Source: Anaerolineae bacterium (lineage in GTDB: Bacteria > Chloroflexota > Anaerolineae > Aggregatilineales > Phototrophicaceae). Taken from it: a stretch of DNA of 62,432 bases. How positions within the stretch are numbered: the first letter of the stretch is position 1; each line of letters starts with the position of its first letter. Under the pieces are notes generated by a model. It was not told the DNA's origin, did no database searches, and saw nothing but the letters and a program-made list of their open reading frames with translations. The DNA lies in contig JAJEAA010000016.1 in NCBI GenBank assembly GCA_022824365.1, positions 1 to 62,432 of the forward strand, read 5' to 3'. Positions 34,957 through 44,722 of this stretch are shown here, in pieces. The translations under genes and the position numbers were made by a program.

Positions 34957-37900
34957 TCACTCCAGCGTCAGATCCCAGGCGGAGACGCCGATGACCACGC
35001 CGCCGTCCTTGACGAAGATTGCGGGCAGAACATCGTTGCCGGCAGCGGCAAAGCTCATGGGATCGCCAACCGGCGAGTCGTTGAAATAGGCGCTTACGCT
35101 GCCCTGCGATCGGTCATGGTCGAGGCGTAGACGGGCGATGACGTTGTTGACCGAGCGCTGGCTGATGACATCCGCTTCGCCATTTTGGTAAAGCGCCAGA
35201 CTGATGACGGCTGGACCGACTTGCTGCACCTGGATGCCGACCGTGGTTTCGCCGGTCAGATCCCGCAGGGCGAGGCCAAAGTAGACCTCGTCGGCGCTGG
35301 CGAGCGTCGGGCTGGTGTTGTGCAGGGTAATTTCCGCTTGCAGGCCGCTGATGCGCCGCGCCGCTTGATTGCCGTAGCTGCGCTCGAGCAGATCGTCCCC
35401 CGGCGAAAGAAAGAGTGTCTCGCCTTCGGTGGTTTCCAGCGTACCCAGGCGCCAGGAACCGCTTTCCTGCTTGAAACGAGCATCGTCCCAGAAGGGGGCC
35501 GCGAGCGCGTTGCTGTAGAGTTGAAGCAGGTTTTGCGCGCCGGTCAGACCGTCCGGGGGCAAGACGCGCGTGGGGATGGCGGGCGGTGATTCTGTGCTTG
35601 CCTCGGTGGGAATTTCGGTTGGCGCGGGCGGTTCAGTGGCGGGCGGAGCGCTCGCGATGGCAGGCGCGGCGGCTTCCTTGCCCGGCTCAGGCTCGCCATC
35701 GTCCGGGGCTTGGGGGGAAGCGGCGATTGCAGCGGGCTCTTCCGATGCCAAATCGTCCGCATGGGTTTCCTCAGCGGTCGGCTCGCTGGGCGCTGCCGGA
35801 TCGGGCAGGATTGCCGCGATGATGTGATCAAGATTGCCGCTGCCCGCGAGCGATAGCAGACCGCCGGCGACCAGGATAATGGCGGCCAAGACCGCGATGT
35901 TGAAGAGCCAGCGTTTACTGCTGGCGCGCTCCTCGGCCGGGGCTTCGACGCTGGGCTCGTCTGCGGGTTTGGCGTGACTGTCGGGGGCGGGGGCCGCTTC
36001 CATCGGTTCCGGCTCGGGCGGTTCCTCCGGTTCCTCGGGCAGCGCCTCCACCACGCGGTACCAGTGGCGGAAGAGCGGGTAAGCCGGGTTGCGGTCGATG
36101 AACATCGCCTTGAAGTGCTCATCCATCGCTTCCAGCTTCTGGCTGCGGCGTTTATCGCCTTGGTAGATATTCAGAAACGCTTCGTAGGTATCGCGCCAGC
36201 CCAACATCATCTGCGCATGCTTGAAGCCGAGCAAGTCTTCGGTGACGTCCGCTTGCAGATGGATGGCTTCGCGGATGCTCGGCAGCGGCTCGTCGAGTTG
36301 ACGGTCGATCTCTTGCAGCAGGCTGCGCCGCTTGACGCTGAGCTCGGCGAGAGCTGCGTTAAGTTCGCTCATCCAGCTTCGATAGGCGTCCAGGCTGATG
36401 CCGGCGTTGGATTCAGCTTCGGTGATGCCGCGCAGGACATCGTCGATTTTGCCCCCGGCGGCGCGGAATTCGGCGTCAGCCCAATCTTGCATGGCCGAGT
36501 CCAGCACGCGCAAACTCTGAATGCCGGAGCCGAGCAGACGCGCCTCGGGGTTGCTATCGAGTTGGCGCGCCAATTCAGCGATGCTGTCGACGATATGCGG
36601 ACCGCTGACTTCGTTGAAGATGGATTGGGCGCTGAACAGGCTCTCGCGTTTGGCGATGTATTCGTCCAGTTTGCGCAGGGCGATGTGCCGCTCAGTCCCT
36701 TCGGGCAGGGCGCGCAAGGCGGCGGCTTGCCAAAAACGAGCATCGTCGATCGCGCTGTCATGGGCATCGAGGACGCCGGAAAGAATATACTGAGCGAAGA
36801 GCGCGCGCAGGGCGGCGGTATTGCTGCTGGCGAAATTTTGCACCAAACCTTGTCCCATCGCCTTGAGATAGGTCTCGGTGCTGGGCATCTGCGCCGCGAA
36901 GCCGTTGATCGCGCGGTTCTCGCCATCGGTGAAGAGGTCTTCAATATCCAGGAGCGCTTTGGAAGTCCGCTCCTCGCTTTCGACGCCGTTGCGTTCGACC
37001 CAATCCCGCAGGACGCGCGACAGTTTCCATAGCCGCTGAGCGATGAATTGTTCGCTCTCGCTGCGGGAGATCTCCAGGGCTTGCTGCCCAAGGCGCTGCG
37101 CGTCAGCTAAGTTGCCTTGGTCGAAGGCAGCCCAGCCATCGGCCAGGGTTCGGCCCAGGTGGCCCGGCACAGAATGCCGCTCGACGTAGCTGGCATTGTC
37201 GATGACGGTCCGCAGTTGATGAAACCAGCTCGAAAGCGTGGGGCTGATGGCGTTGACCGCCGCCGCGGCAGCGTTCAGGGAGGCGGCCGCTTCGGCTTTA
37301 TCTCCCGCCACGATAACGTCGCGGTAACGCTTCCAGGCGACTTGCGCGGTCTCAATGCCGCCGATCATGGCGGTCAGCTTCTCGTCGAGCAATTGCCCGG
37401 CGAAAGGGAGCAATTCGTCGTGCTTGTCTCGCAGCCACTTTTCCAGGTCTGAGCCATCGGCGGCCGGCACATAAGTCTGGCTGGTTTGCAGGACCTCGTA
37501 GAGCAGGCTGAGGAAGTCCTCGACCTTGTCCCAAACCGGATTGGCTGGATCAATCGCGCGGCTGGCATCCAGCGCGGAGAGGGCATCGCGCGGGTTTTTC
37601 GCCGCTTGTTTGCCGATGATGTCCATGTTCTCCGCCAGTTTGGTGGCGGCATTCAACGCGCGCGTCATGGCATTCAGAGGCAGGCGGCGTTCGGAATACT
37701 CCTGCTGAAGACTGAGAGCCGCCAAAGTCGCATTGAGCCCGGTTAAGCCCTCGACCGCTGCGCCATAAATATCCCGCAAAGCGGCAGCGCCGGGATCCTC
37801 CATCTCAGCCGCTTGCGCCAAGCCGCCGCTGACGCCGGCCAGGATGCCCCGCGCTTCTTCAAGCGATGCGCCATCGGCTTCCAATGAAGCCAAAGCCTCT

Positions 37901-39222
37901 TGAAGGCGCAAGAGATTTGGGCCCAGCAGCATGACATTGGGGAAGCGCGCGGAGATGCGCTCCGCCATGCGCCATTCCAGGTCGCGGACCGGCTCAGCCT
38001 CGCTGTCGCCGAGCAGCAACAGATTGGCCGCTTTCTCCGGGCGATAGCTGAAGAGCTGTTCAGTCGCCTCAGCGACGGCCGGCGGGCTGTGTTCCGGCTG
38101 GCTATCGGCGAGGAGCAGCGACCAATCCAGCAGCAAATGCGTCAAGCCCGCCGTTTTGCTGCCGGCGCGATCGCGCAATTCGTAGAGCAATTCAGCCGCG
38201 CTTGCCCAATGGCGGCCCTGCATGTAAATCTTGACAGCATCGAGATCGGCCGAGACTTCCAGGTCGCGGAGTCGGTCCACAATCTCCTGATTGGTTTTGC
38301 GCGCGGCCGGATAGGCCGGGTTATGCCGCAGCGCCGCTTTTAAGTTAGTCTGCAAGGACAGCAAATCATTGCGGCTCAGGTCCTGCGCTTTGAGCTTGTC
38401 GATGGCGCGGGAGACGATGGCGTTGCGGTCCTGTTCGAGCGGACTGCGGAAACGGAGCAGGTCGGAATTTACCTCGCTCATTGAGGCGTAACGGTAACGC
38501 AGGTTGGGATGGACAGCGCGGGTGACGATTGCCTGCAAACGCGGGTCGATCGCTTCGCTGTCCTGGTGAAAATCGACCTGGAAATCGGCATCCCCGTCGC
38601 GGGGCACTTCGACGCGGTAACCGCCGGAGAGGATGAAATAGAGCAGCTCGCCCAGTTGATAGATATCGGTCTGCCGGCTGATGCCCTGCGTCGTCGCTTC
38701 GTCGCCTTCGAGGAAGACGGCGTTGCCCCAATCGATCACCTTTAGCTCATAGGCGTCGCGGTTCCAAAAGAGGTGCTTGGCGTCGACATCGTTGTAGACG
38801 ATATCGTTGTCATGCGCGGTCCGCAGCAGATTGATCAGCCGACCGATGATTTCGACCATTTCCAGCATAGGCAGGCGCTGATGCAACCCGGCCAGGCGCA
38901 CGACTTCGTCGGCGATAATCAAGCCCTCGGCGCGTTCCATGACGATGTATTGATGCGGCATGCCGCCGACGAAGAACTGCCCGCTGCCCAGCAATTCGGT
39001 CAGGACGGGATGGCCCGCGAGCCGGGTCAAGGCTTCGCGCTCATTGACAATGCTGACTTCTTGGCCCGCGCGGATAGGGGGAGCGTCATTGGGGTTAGGG
39101 CGCTTGATTACGACCGGGCGGTCGTCCGCTTTTGTATCCACCGCGCGCAAGGTCTCGCCCGAGCGGCCGCGTGGGTAAATGTAGTTGTACCGGTAGCGGT
39201 TATCAAACAAGCTGTCCGCCAT
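34957..39222 (-). CDS. Membrane kinase-like protein with degenerate catalytic loop
   Basis: The 1421-residue protein has an N-terminal protein-kinase-like domain. Lys40 (VVIKRPN) and a DWG triad (164-166) remain, but there is no Gly-rich loop, HRD reads YND (143-145), the following Lys is Asp, the metal-binding Asn is His150, and no APE motif follows. It may be a pseudokinase. About 800 helical residues follow, then a Pro/Glu-rich linker, one membrane segment (about 1103-1126), a Pro/Thr/Ala-rich spacer and a C-terminal external beta domain (about 1215-1421) resembling a lamin-G/concanavalin-like fold. ATG 39222 is chosen because the kinase fold starts there; upstream in-frame starts add up to 72 residues of unlikely composition. 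It converges with the FG-GAP gene. Confidence 0.78.
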   Translation of the reverse strand: MADSLFDNRYRYNYIYPRGRSGETLRAVDTKADDRPVVIKRPNPNDAPPIRAGQEVSIVNEREALTRLAGHPVLTELLGSGQFFVGGMPHQYIVMERAEGLIIADEVVRLAGLHQRLPMLEMVEIIGRLINLLRTAHDNDIVYNDVDAKHLFWNRDAYELKVIDWGNAVFLEGDEATTQGISRQTDIYQLGELLYFILSGGYRVEVPRDGDADFQVDFHQDSEAIDPRLQAIVTRAVHPNLRYRYASMSEVNSDLLRFRSPLEQDRNAIVSRAIDKLKAQDLSRNDLLSLQTNLKAALRHNPAYPAARKTNQEIVDRLRDLEVSADLDAVKIYMQGRHWASAAELLYELRDRAGSKTAGLTHLLLDWSLLLADSQPEHSPPAVAEATEQLFSYRPEKAANLLLLGDSEAEPVRDLEWRMAERISARFPNVMLLGPNLLRLQEALASLEADGASLEEARGILAGVSGGLAQAAEMEDPGAAALRDIYGAAVEGLTGLNATLAALSLQQEYSERRLPLNAMTRALNAATKLAENMDIIGKQAAKNPRDALSALDASRAIDPANPVWDKVEDFLSLLYEVLQTSQTYVPAADGSDLEKWLRDKHDELLPFAGQLLDEKLTAMIGGIETAQVAWKRYRDVIVAGDKAEAAASLNAAAAAVNAISPTLSSWFHQLRTVIDNASYVERHSVPGHLGRTLADGWAAFDQGNLADAQRLGQQALEISRSESEQFIAQRLWKLSRVLRDWVERNGVESEERTSKALLDIEDLFTDGENRAINGFAAQMPSTETYLKAMGQGLVQNFASSNTAALRALFAQYILSGVLDAHDSAIDDARFWQAAALRALPEGTERHIALRKLDEYIAKRESLFSAQSIFNEVSGPHIVDSIAELARQLDSNPEARLLGSGIQSLRVLDSAMQDWADAEFRAAGGKIDDVLRGITEAESNAGISLDAYRSWMSELNAALAELSVKRRSLLQEIDRQLDEPLPSIREAIHLQADVTEDLLGFKHAQMMLGWRDTYEAFLNIYQGDKRRSQKLEAMDEHFKAMFIDRNPAYPLFRHWYRVVEALPEEPEEPPEPEPMEAAPAPDSHAKPADEPSVEAPAEERASSKRWLFNIAVLAAIILVAGGLLSLAGSGNLDHIIAAILPDPAAPSEPTAEETHADDLASEEPAAIAASPQAPDDGEPEPGKEAAAPAIASAPPATEPPAPTEIPTEASTESPPAIPTRVLPPDGLTGAQNLLQLYSNALAAPFWDDARFKQESGSWRLGTLETTEGETLFLSPGDDLLERSYGNQAARRISGLQAEITLHNTSPTLASADEVYFGLALRDLTGETTVGIQVQQVGPAVISLALYQNGEADVISQRSVNNVIARLRLDHDRSQGSVSAYFNDSPVGDPMSFAAAGNDVLPAIFVKDGGVVIGVSAWDLTLE

Positions 39223-39583
39223 GATGCTCTGCCTCAGCGGCTGTTCGGTTATCTCCATTGCGCTCGCGGATATCTTTAGTGCTTCGTCGTGGAAACGCGC
39301 GCAACCCACAGCTGTCGCCGCGCGAGAATCTTCATTTGCCCGCCAAGGTACGAGCACGTCGCCTTGCGCCAGCTTGCAGCTCAGGCGAATTGTTGACAAG
39401 GCTGCCTTCAATTGTAGATTGATTCGACGGACGCGCAAGGAATATAGCCGATAGTTATGGAGACAGAATGCGACGGCGGATGTCGCGGCGGCGCGATGCC
39501 GAGCTGACTAGGCAAATATGCCGCGTCTGTGTATAAAGGAAGGTGTTCCAAAGCCAGCCGCATCCGATGAATTTTGGTGAACG

Positions 39584-42500
39584 ATGTCTTTGCGCCAGCG
39601 CGTCGCCCCCGATCTGCTCCTCATCTTCTCCCTGCTGCTAGCGCCGCTGTTGATGTTCCATCAGCAGACGCTGGGCGACCGGACCTTGTTGCCGAGCGAA
39701 AATCTGTATCAGCACTTGCCCCATTCCGCCTATCGCGATGTGGTGAAGGCGCCGGCAATCCCGCACAACCACTTGCTTTCCGACATGGTGCTGCAGAATT
39801 ATCAGTGGAAGCGCTTCATCCGCGCGCAGATTGCCAAAGGCGAGATCCCGCTTTGGAATCCCCATCTCTTCGCCGGTGTGCCTTTCCTGGCGGCCGGGCA
39901 GCATTCCGCTTTGTATCCGCTGAGCGTCATGTATTACGTCCTGCCCTTGAGCGCGGCCTACGGCTGGTTTGTCCTGGTCAACCTGTGGCTGGCTGGCGTC
40001 TTCATGGCTGGCTATATGCGTTCAATCGGCGTGAATCGAGCGGGCGCCATCTTGGCTGGCTTGGTCTATCAGCTGTCGGGTTTCATGATCGCCGGCGCTG
40101 TATTTCCCATGATGCTGGCGGCGGCGGTCTGGCTGCCGCTGATTCTGTGGATGATCGAGAATATTCTGCGCGGACGCAGCCTGGGCATCTTCCGCGGCGC
40201 CCCCCTGGTTTGGATGGTCATCGGCGCCCTGGCGATCTGCTGCAATGTTTTGGCCGGGCATATCGAGCTGACGATATATACGCTACTCATAGCTGGCTAT
40301 TACGCGGCCTTTCGCCTGATATGGCTGGGCATAGGTCGTTGGCGCGCGACGGGCCGGCTTCCATTATTCTGGGTGGCGCGCATGTCAATTTGGCTGCTGC
40401 TGCTGGCGATCCTGGGTTTGGGTTTGTCCGCGCTGCAGTTGATCCCGCTTTACGAATTTGTTCAGAGCAACTGGCGGGCGGAGCGCTCCAGTCTGGAGAC
40501 GGTGCTGGGCTATGCCCATGCTCCGCGCGACTTGCTGCAATTCCTGCTGCCGAATTTCTACGGCAATCCAACTCATCGCAGCTATACCGATGCCTTCAGC
40601 GGCGCGCTGATCACAGACTTGCTAAACGCCGCCGGACAGCCGATCAACCGTATCGACTGGGGCGTCAAGAATTATGTGGAAGGGGCGCTCTATCTTGGCG
40701 TTTTGCCGCTGGCGCTGGCGGGCTATGCCGTGATCGCTGGTTTGCGGCGCCGCGCCGAGCAGGTCGGCATTATCATTCTGTTCGCGCTGCTGGCGCTGAT
40801 AGCGCTTTCCTTCATGTTCGGCTTGCCGAGCTATGGCTTGCTTTACCGCTTGCCGGGCATGAACCAACTTAATACGCCTTTTCGCTGGGTCTACGCGCTG
40901 AGTCTGGCTGCCGCCGCGCTGGCGGGCTTGGGACTGCATCTGCTCGCGCGCCGTGACCGGTTGGCGCTATTCATCGGCGCCCTGCTGCTGATAGCGGGGC
41001 TGGCGACAGTTGCGGCGCAGGTTTATGTCCATGCTTCCTTTGACCAATTCGAGCCGGTCTTCGACCGGGTTGTCGCCGACATGGCTTATGCGGAGGGCGC
41101 CTTCGCCGATGGGCGGATGTTCTACAGTTATCAGTTGCCGCAAGCGCGGATTCTGGCGGCGCTGCTGCTGGCCGGCGGCACCGTTTTTCTGTTGGCGGCC
41201 CGGGCGCGGGGCCGATTCTGGGCGCTGCTGGCATTGGTTATTGTCGCCGGTGATCTGCTTGCCGCCTCGTTTAATTTCAACCCGGCCAGCGATCCGGCGC
41301 TGCTGGATTTCACGCCGCCAGCGATTGAGTACTTAAAGGGGCAAGCCGGTCATTTCCGCGTGACCAGCCTGGAGCGTCCGAATGACGGGCGCATCCTGCA
41401 TCCGAATACGACCATGCAATTCGGCCTGGATGACATCCGCGGTTATGACAGCATCATTCCGGAAAGCTTCGTGGCGACGATGCGCGCGCTGCAGCCGCAG
41501 CACATGCTGGATTTTAATCAGATCGCGTCGCTGAGCACGGCCCCGGAACGGAATCACGGCGGCTACCAGCGAACGCTAACATCGGATCTGCTCAGCTTGT
41601 TTAACGTCCGCTACGTTCTGACCGCGCCGGATGTTGAGATTCGACTGCCGGGCTGGACGGATGTCTACCGGCAAGAAGTGGCGATCTGGGAGAACGAGTT
41701 TGTCATGCCGCGCGCCTTCACCGTCGACAAGGCTGATTGGGATCCTCGCTGGCTGGCGGAAATGGGCGGCGGCTTCAATTTCGGCGAACTGGGCATATTG
41801 GCGGGTGGCTTGAAGATTGAGGCTTATCAGGGGACCGAGATCACGCGGGACAGCGGCCGCGAGAAGACGATGGATGTCCGCATTGAGCGCGACAGTTGGC
41901 TGGTGATCAGCGAAACCTACATGCCTGGCTGGCGCGCTTTTGCCCGGCCGCGGGGCAGCGGCGAAGATGAAGAGTTTGGCTTGGCGGTCCGGCTGGTGCT
42001 GGCGAACTTCCAGGGGGTGGAACTGCCAGCGGGGGATTGGACCGTGCGCCTGGTGTATAGTCCGGAGTCGGCGCATCTGGGCATGTTCACATCGTCAATC
42101 AGCGTCGCCTTGATCCTCTTCATGATAGGCGGCTGGTTCTGGCGCGCTTATATCGGCTTGAACACGGAAGCCTCTTCCGGGGTGGCGCGGGTGGCGCGCA
42201 ACAGCGTCGCGCCCATCGTGCTGAATCTGTTCAATCGCGGCATTGATATGATCTTCGCCATCGTCATGTACCGGTTGCTGCTGCCGCTGGATGTGGGCAT
42301 ATACAATTTTGCCATCGTCTTATTCGTCGCCTTTGATATCTTCACCAATTTTGGCTTGGATGTTTTGCTCATCCGCGAAGTATCGCAGCAGCGCAAGCGG
42401 GCGGGCCACTATCTGTACAATTCCTCAGTATTTCGCCTGGCGCTGAGCGCGGCGGGGGCGCCGCTATTGGCGGGCTTGCTCTTGCTTTGGGGCGGCTCGG

Positions 42501-43639
42501 GCGCGGAAGCGATCCCGGGCGAAGGCTTGCTCGCCATCGGCTTGCTTTATATCGGCTTGTTCCCGGCGAGCTTGTCCAAAGGCATGACCTCGCTCTTCTA
42601 CGCCAATGAGCAGGCGGAGAAGCCGGCGGCGATCGCCACGATCACCACGATGAACAAAGCCGTCCTCGGCGTCATCATGCTGCTCCTCGGCGAAGGCATC
42701 GTGGGCTTGGCGGCGGTGAGCATCTTCAATAACTGCCTCACCTTGCTCGTCTTGCTTTGGGCCGGGCGGAAGTTCATCGGGCGCGTCTATAGTCTTGCCC
42801 CCGATTTCAAGTTCCTCGCTGAAATGGCGCGCGAGAGTTTCCCGCTGATGCTCAATCACTTTCTGGCTACGGTGTTCTTCCAAGTTGATATCGTGATCTT
42901 GCAGGCTTTGAAGGGCGCGGCGGTCGTGGCGCAGTATGGTACCGCCTATAAGTGGCTGCTGGCGATCAATATCGTGCCGGCCTTCTTCACGCAGGCGCTC
43001 TTCCCGGTGATATCCCGCCAAGCCAAAGAAGACCGCGCTGCCTTGAGCCGCAGCTATCGTTTCGGCATCAAACTGCTCTTCGCCTTGACGCTGCCGCTGG
43101 CGGTGGCGTTCACGATTTTGGCGGAGCCGCTGACGCTGATCCTGGCCGGTCCCCGCTACCTGCCGGATGGCGCCATCGCCCTTCAGCTCATGATTTGGAG
43201 CATTCCCATCGGCTGGATGAACAGCCTGACGCAATACGCCTTGATCGCGCTGGGTTTGCAGCGCTTGATCACGCGCGCCTTCGCCGTCGCCGTGGCTTTC
43301 AACATCGCGGCGAACCTCATCTTTATCCCGCAGTATGGTTTCCAGGCGGCGGCGATCGCGACAATCGCCTCGGAGCTGGCGCTCTTCCTGCCCTTTGTAT
43401 ATCTGCTGCGGCGGCAGTTGAAGGACCTGCGGATGGCGAGTTTGCTCTGGCGGTCCCTCGTCGCGCTGGCGGCGATGCTGGCGGTCTTAGTGATTTTGGG
43501 ACAATCGCTTCTGGCGCTGGTCGCGAGCGGGGTTGTGTATGCCGCGGCGCTGCTGCTGCTGCGTCCGCTGGACGAGGCGGAAGGACGCGCGCTTTTGAGC
43601 TTGCTGCCGGAAGGCGCGCGGGGCTTTGCAAAATACTAG
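39584..43639 (+). CDS. YfhO-type membrane glycosylation protein fused to a Wzx-type flippase
   Basis: The 1351-residue protein combines two usually separate membrane proteins. Residues 1 to about 850 match the YfhO family: a GT-C-like multi-span start (LLPSENLYQHLPHS, GEIPLWNPHLFAGVPFLA) and an external domain with GYDSIIPESFV and LLSLFNVRYVL. YfhO proteins attach sugars to wall teichoic or lipoteichoic polymers. From about residue 862 (RNSVAPIVLNLFNRGIDMIF) it is a polysaccharide flippase of the MOP/Wzx family with roughly a dozen spans. The frame is open throughout, and the join (SSGVARVARNS) shows no frameshift. A fusion implies coupled translocation and sugar addition on a surface polymer. 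A TATAAA lies at 39532. Confidence 0.85.
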   Translation: MSLRQRVAPDLLLIFSLLLAPLLMFHQQTLGDRTLLPSENLYQHLPHSAYRDVVKAPAIPHNHLLSDMVLQNYQWKRFIRAQIAKGEIPLWNPHLFAGVPFLAAGQHSALYPLSVMYYVLPLSAAYGWFVLVNLWLAGVFMAGYMRSIGVNRAGAILAGLVYQLSGFMIAGAVFPMMLAAAVWLPLILWMIENILRGRSLGIFRGAPLVWMVIGALAICCNVLAGHIELTIYTLLIAGYYAAFRLIWLGIGRWRATGRLPLFWVARMSIWLLLLAILGLGLSALQLIPLYEFVQSNWRAERSSLETVLGYAHAPRDLLQFLLPNFYGNPTHRSYTDAFSGALITDLLNAAGQPINRIDWGVKNYVEGALYLGVLPLALAGYAVIAGLRRRAEQVGIIILFALLALIALSFMFGLPSYGLLYRLPGMNQLNTPFRWVYALSLAAAALAGLGLHLLARRDRLALFIGALLLIAGLATVAAQVYVHASFDQFEPVFDRVVADMAYAEGAFADGRMFYSYQLPQARILAALLLAGGTVFLLAARARGRFWALLALVIVAGDLLAASFNFNPASDPALLDFTPPAIEYLKGQAGHFRVTSLERPNDGRILHPNTTMQFGLDDIRGYDSIIPESFVATMRALQPQHMLDFNQIASLSTAPERNHGGYQRTLTSDLLSLFNVRYVLTAPDVEIRLPGWTDVYRQEVAIWENEFVMPRAFTVDKADWDPRWLAEMGGGFNFGELGILAGGLKIEAYQGTEITRDSGREKTMDVRIERDSWLVISETYMPGWRAFARPRGSGEDEEFGLAVRLVLANFQGVELPAGDWTVRLVYSPESAHLGMFTSSISVALILFMIGGWFWRAYIGLNTEASSGVARVARNSVAPIVLNLFNRGIDMIFAIVMYRLLLPLDVGIYNFAIVLFVAFDIFTNFGLDVLLIREVSQQRKRAGHYLYNSSVFRLALSAAGAPLLAGLLLLWGGSGAEAIPGEGLLAIGLLYIGLFPASLSKGMTSLFYANEQAEKPAAIATITTMNKAVLGVIMLLLGEGIVGLAAVSIFNNCLTLLVLLWAGRKFIGRVYSLAPDFKFLAEMARESFPLMLNHFLATVFFQVDIVILQALKGAAVVAQYGTAYKWLLAINIVPAFFTQALFPVISRQAKEDRAALSRSYRFGIKLLFALTLPLAVAFTILAEPLTLILAGPRYLPDGAIALQLMIWSIPIGWMNSLTQYALIALGLQRLITRAFAVAVAFNIAANLIFIPQYGFQAAAIATIASELALFLPFVYLLRRQLKDLRMASLLWRSLVALAAMLAVLVILGQSLLALVASGVVYAAALLLLRPLDEAEGRALLSLLPEGARGFAKY

Positions 43640-43708
43640 GGATTGTGAGTGCGGCGAAAAAGTCGTAATACTACTCTGCACTTATTCATTTTCAGCGAGG
43701 ACAACAGC

Positions 43709-44170
43709 GTGGACAACACACACCGATTTTCCGATTGGGAACGCCACCTCAGGAACAGCGATTGGCTGACGGAAGAGTTAACCTTTACTGAGAATGCGAC
43801 AACGGCTGTCACCTGCAAAAGCGACATGATGTTTCAGATCGTACATTATTCAAGTTCGGACGAAAGCACTGAGTTTGGGCCATGGTCGAAGGGACTGCCG
43901 GACCCAGCATGTTTCCTTTGCCTCGTAGACTTGAATTTTGCGGGAGCGACCGTGATGAGATTTCAGTTTGCGCATTTGGACGGTATGAGATACTTGGTGC
44001 CGATACCTAAATCTCGGTTAAGGGACGGTGTCGAAGATGTTTCCAACGCCGTCGAGTACTATTACGAAAGCAACTCGCTTGAATTCCTCATCGGCAAAGT
44101 AATCGGTCAATTTTACATTAGCAGCAGCCTGGAAGAATTTGCGCGTCGTCAGGGCATCAAAATACTCTAA
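43709..44170 (+). CDS. Small hypothetical protein, AT-rich
   Basis: I do not recognise this protein. It is 153 residues from GTG 43709, where GCGAGG lies eight bases upstream; an in-frame GTG at 43649 adds 20 residues without a good ribosome site. It is acidic and aromatic-rich (SDWERHLRNSDWL, EYYYESNSLEFLIGKVIGQFY), with no signal peptide, membrane segment or Cys pattern. The gene is visibly poorer in GC than everything around it and uses A/T-ending codons, suggesting recent acquisition. It lies between the YfhO-Wzx gene and a convergent GNAT gene. Confidence 0.55.
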   Translation: MDNTHRFSDWERHLRNSDWLTEELTFTENATTAVTCKSDMMFQIVHYSSSDESTEFGPWSKGLPDPACFLCLVDLNFAGATVMRFQFAHLDGMRYLVPIPKSRLRDGVEDVSNAVEYYYESNSLEFLIGKVIGQFYISSSLEEFARRQGIKIL

Positions 44171-44206
44171 GGCGCTATCAGGTATTTTGGCTTTGGCAAG
44201 CAAACA

Positions 44207-44719
44207 TTATAAGTTGCCTAGGCGCTTCACCAAATAAAGCACCAGGTCATCATCCACGCGGTAGGTCTCGCCGGCGACCGCCGGGTGCGCGCCATAGTGC
44301 AGTCCGCGCCCGTCGGGCACATAACCGCGCTTGATATAAAGGCGCTGCGCCGCGCCGTAGTCGGCATATAAACCAAAGCCGATCCCGGCAAACTCTGCGC
44401 GTTCGGCGATGCGCTGCTCAGCTTCGTCGAGGAGGGCGCTGCCGATGCCGCGCCGGCGAAAATCGGGGCGCACATTCAAGTCCTGTGTCTCGGGGATGCT
44501 ACGGTCGCGGAAACCGGCATAGGCGCTGCGCCAGACCACGTTGCAGTGGCCCAGATAGCTAGACTCATCCAGCGCCAGCAGCAGCGTAACTTCGTCCCGC
44601 GCTTGTCGCTCAAGCAGCGTGGCGAAGTAGCCGGGCGGCTTCGTCCAGCCCATGCGCTCATCAAAGCTCGCTTGCAGCCAGTCCGCCTCGCCATTCCCGG
44701 CTTGTCGGATGGTGAACAC
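44207..44719 (-). CDS. GNAT-family N-acetyltransferase
   Basis: The 170-residue protein has the GNAT core, with motif A as NVRPDFRRRGIGSALLDEAE (acetyl-CoA pyrophosphate loop RRRGIG) and the late YIKRGYVPDG segment. The acceptor substrate is unknown. It starts three bases after the stop of the copper-type lipoprotein gene, so it belongs to that operon, though its link to copper is unclear. Confidence 0.85.
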   Translation of the reverse strand: MFTIRQAGNGEADWLQASFDERMGWTKPPGYFATLLERQARDEVTLLLALDESSYLGHCNVVWRSAYAGFRDRSIPETQDLNVRPDFRRRGIGSALLDEAEQRIAERAEFAGIGFGLYADYGAAQRLYIKRGYVPDGRGLHYGAHPAVAGETYRVDDDLVLYLVKRLGNL

Positions 44720-44722
44720 GGC

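Noticed and set aside
39574..40872. 432-codon plus-strand ORF
   Set aside because: It is a shifted frame of the YfhO-Wzx gene, with Arg/Pro-rich low-complexity sequence.
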